This document shows positions 63,323 through 64,000 of a stretch of DNA of 64,000 nucleotides, in pieces. Numbering within the stretch: position 1 is the stretch's first letter; the number at the start of each line of letters is the position of its first letter. This stretch comes from F23-D06 sp045130275 (GTDB lineage: Bacteria; Bacteroidota; Bacteroidia; Bacteroidales; WCHB1-69). The notes beneath the pieces are model-generated. The model had not been told where the DNA came from. It made no database searches and saw nothing but the letters and a program-made list of their open reading frames with translations. The stretch covers positions 86,458 to 150,457 of the forward strand of contig JBGUPL010000085.1 in assembly GCA_045130275.1 (NCBI GenBank), read 5' to 3'. The translations under genes were made by a program, and so were the position numbers.

Positions 63323-64000
63323 ATGAGAAAAGTATTCGTGTTGTTGGCCATTTTCGCCTTAATCGCTGTTGATGTTAACGCGCAAAGCGCCCCGCATGAG
63401 CGGCACATTGACAGTCTATGCCAGTCTGGTCTCTTCGGCGAGGCACACCAGTATGCCAAACAACGCTGGCAAGGACTTCCGGCTGACAAAAGTCAGACTT
63501 ACAAGGATGCCACATTCGATTATTACAGGACGGCCTATATGCTTGAAATGGCATACAGATACCAGGAGAACTTCGAGGAGGCGTTGAAGCTCGATGAAGA
63601 GATGCAGACCTTGATGAAGCCGGCAACCGATTATTTTGCCATCCGCAACAAGATTGTCTGTTACTCAGGTTTGGGGAATTATAAGAAAGCCGCCGAAAAC
63701 AGGGCGCTGTTGTACAAAGCGCACAAAAAGAACAAACTGCCGTGCGAGTACGAGCTCTGCCACTATTACAACTTCGATTTTTTCAAGATAGACACGCTGA
63801 ACATCTGGGGTTACGAATGGTACGACGAGTTGCCGAAAAACCGTTTCTCCACCAGCTTCACCAAGGTGGTCTATTACGTTTACAGCACCAATCCCGACGG
63901 CAGTGACAAAGATCAGCTTTACCGCCTGCATTTGATTATGTTTCATGGTACAGACATGCCTTTCGACTACATCATGACGAGATACATCTCAACGGAGAAC
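63323..64000 (+). CDS. Exported protein, TPR-like (partial, runs off right edge)
   Basis: 226 codons are visible without a stop. MRKVFVLLAIFALIAVDVNA is a signal peptide. Helical repeats resembling TPRs follow (FGEAHQYAKQRWQGL, YMLEMAYRYQENFEEALKLD, IVCYSGLGNYKKAAENRALL), then a mixed segment (LNIWGYEWYDELPKN). This gene shares its promoter and leader type with the propeller lipoprotein gene, which suggests co-regulation. Function unknown. Confidence 0.7.
   Translation, partial: MRKVFVLLAIFALIAVDVNAQSAPHERHIDSLCQSGLFGEAHQYAKQRWQGLPADKSQTYKDATFDYYRTAYMLEMAYRYQENFEEALKLDEEMQTLMKPATDYFAIRNKIVCYSGLGNYKKAAENRALLYKAHKKNKLPCEYELCHYYNFDFFKIDTLNIWGYEWYDELPKNRFSTSFTKVVYYVYSTNPDGSDKDQLYRLHLIMFHGTDMPFDYIMTRYISTEN

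Noticed and set aside
63127..63372. 81-codon plus frame containing LNGLRVMVGDNVKR
   Set aside because: It crosses the promoter and the start of the exported protein gene. The match with copy A at 60.7 kb is a shared leader, not a shared protein.

Overview
This window most probably comes from an uncultured member of the Bacteroidales. The evidence is in the sequence. Many genes are preceded by the Bacteroidota -7 box TAnnTTTG, and Shine-Dalgarno sequences are generally absent. Two secreted proteins end in type IX secretion sorting domains (one type A, one gliding-motility type B). The left edge holds a UpxY/NusG-like antiterminator, and intergenic spaces carry short tandem repeats typical of this order. 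I cannot name the genus.

Layout. 1-8.7 kb: a partial UpxY-type antiterminator with a structured leader, a TPR protein and dUTPase (dut), two SurA/PpiC-type periplasmic chaperones, a membrane-anchored metallophosphoesterase, an EamA transporter and a cysteine-desulfurase-like enzyme, all on the minus strand. 8.8-15.7 kb: one giant surface/secreted adhesin-like protein (FN3, CUB and jelly-roll modules, T9SS tail). 15.8-23.2 kb: dnaE, a small Bacteroidota-specific protein, a Ser/Thr kinase with a single membrane segment and an AAA/DUF4143-type ATPase with a double palindromic operator. 23.4-31.5 kb: an AT-rich accessory island. It contains a predicted structured RNA, then a co-directional cluster: TerB-like/zinc-ribbon membrane protein, SPFH-GYF protein, GYF protein, small membrane protein, large exported protein, Vsr/DUF559-like nuclease, TerB-PH protein, a voltage-gated cation channel with a Ca2+-type filter, and a stand-alone PH-like protein. 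32-44 kb: trpS, a VWA-type membrane protein, ppiD-like chaperone, NAD-dependent epimerase with an added zinc site, TonB-like protein, nadA, rseP, pyrF and an RprY-like response regulator. 44.5-64 kb: NagB-LmbE fusion, T9SS type-B protein, agmatinase, MTA/SAH-nucleosidase-like protein, initiator tRNA, rpsA, TPR protein, DedA protein, aroE, outer-membrane proteins, dihydrolipoyl dehydrogenase, an ATP-grasp-like protein, lipoproteins and a partial exported protein at the right edge.

Most of the window is housekeeping, cell-envelope and secretion functions. The island at 23.4-31.5 kb is the best candidate for an undescribed system: SPFH, GYF, TerB-like and PH domains recur in different combinations beside an ion channel and a nuclease. 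Its promoters share a helically phased AGAACC direct repeat with the promoter of the small protein at 19689-20258. Other signals worth following are a UpxY leader with mutually exclusive helices, a duplicated promoter-plus-leader cassette (about 60.65-60.75 and 63.2-63.3 kb), and a dispersed 28-bp palindrome that has entered a coding sequence.
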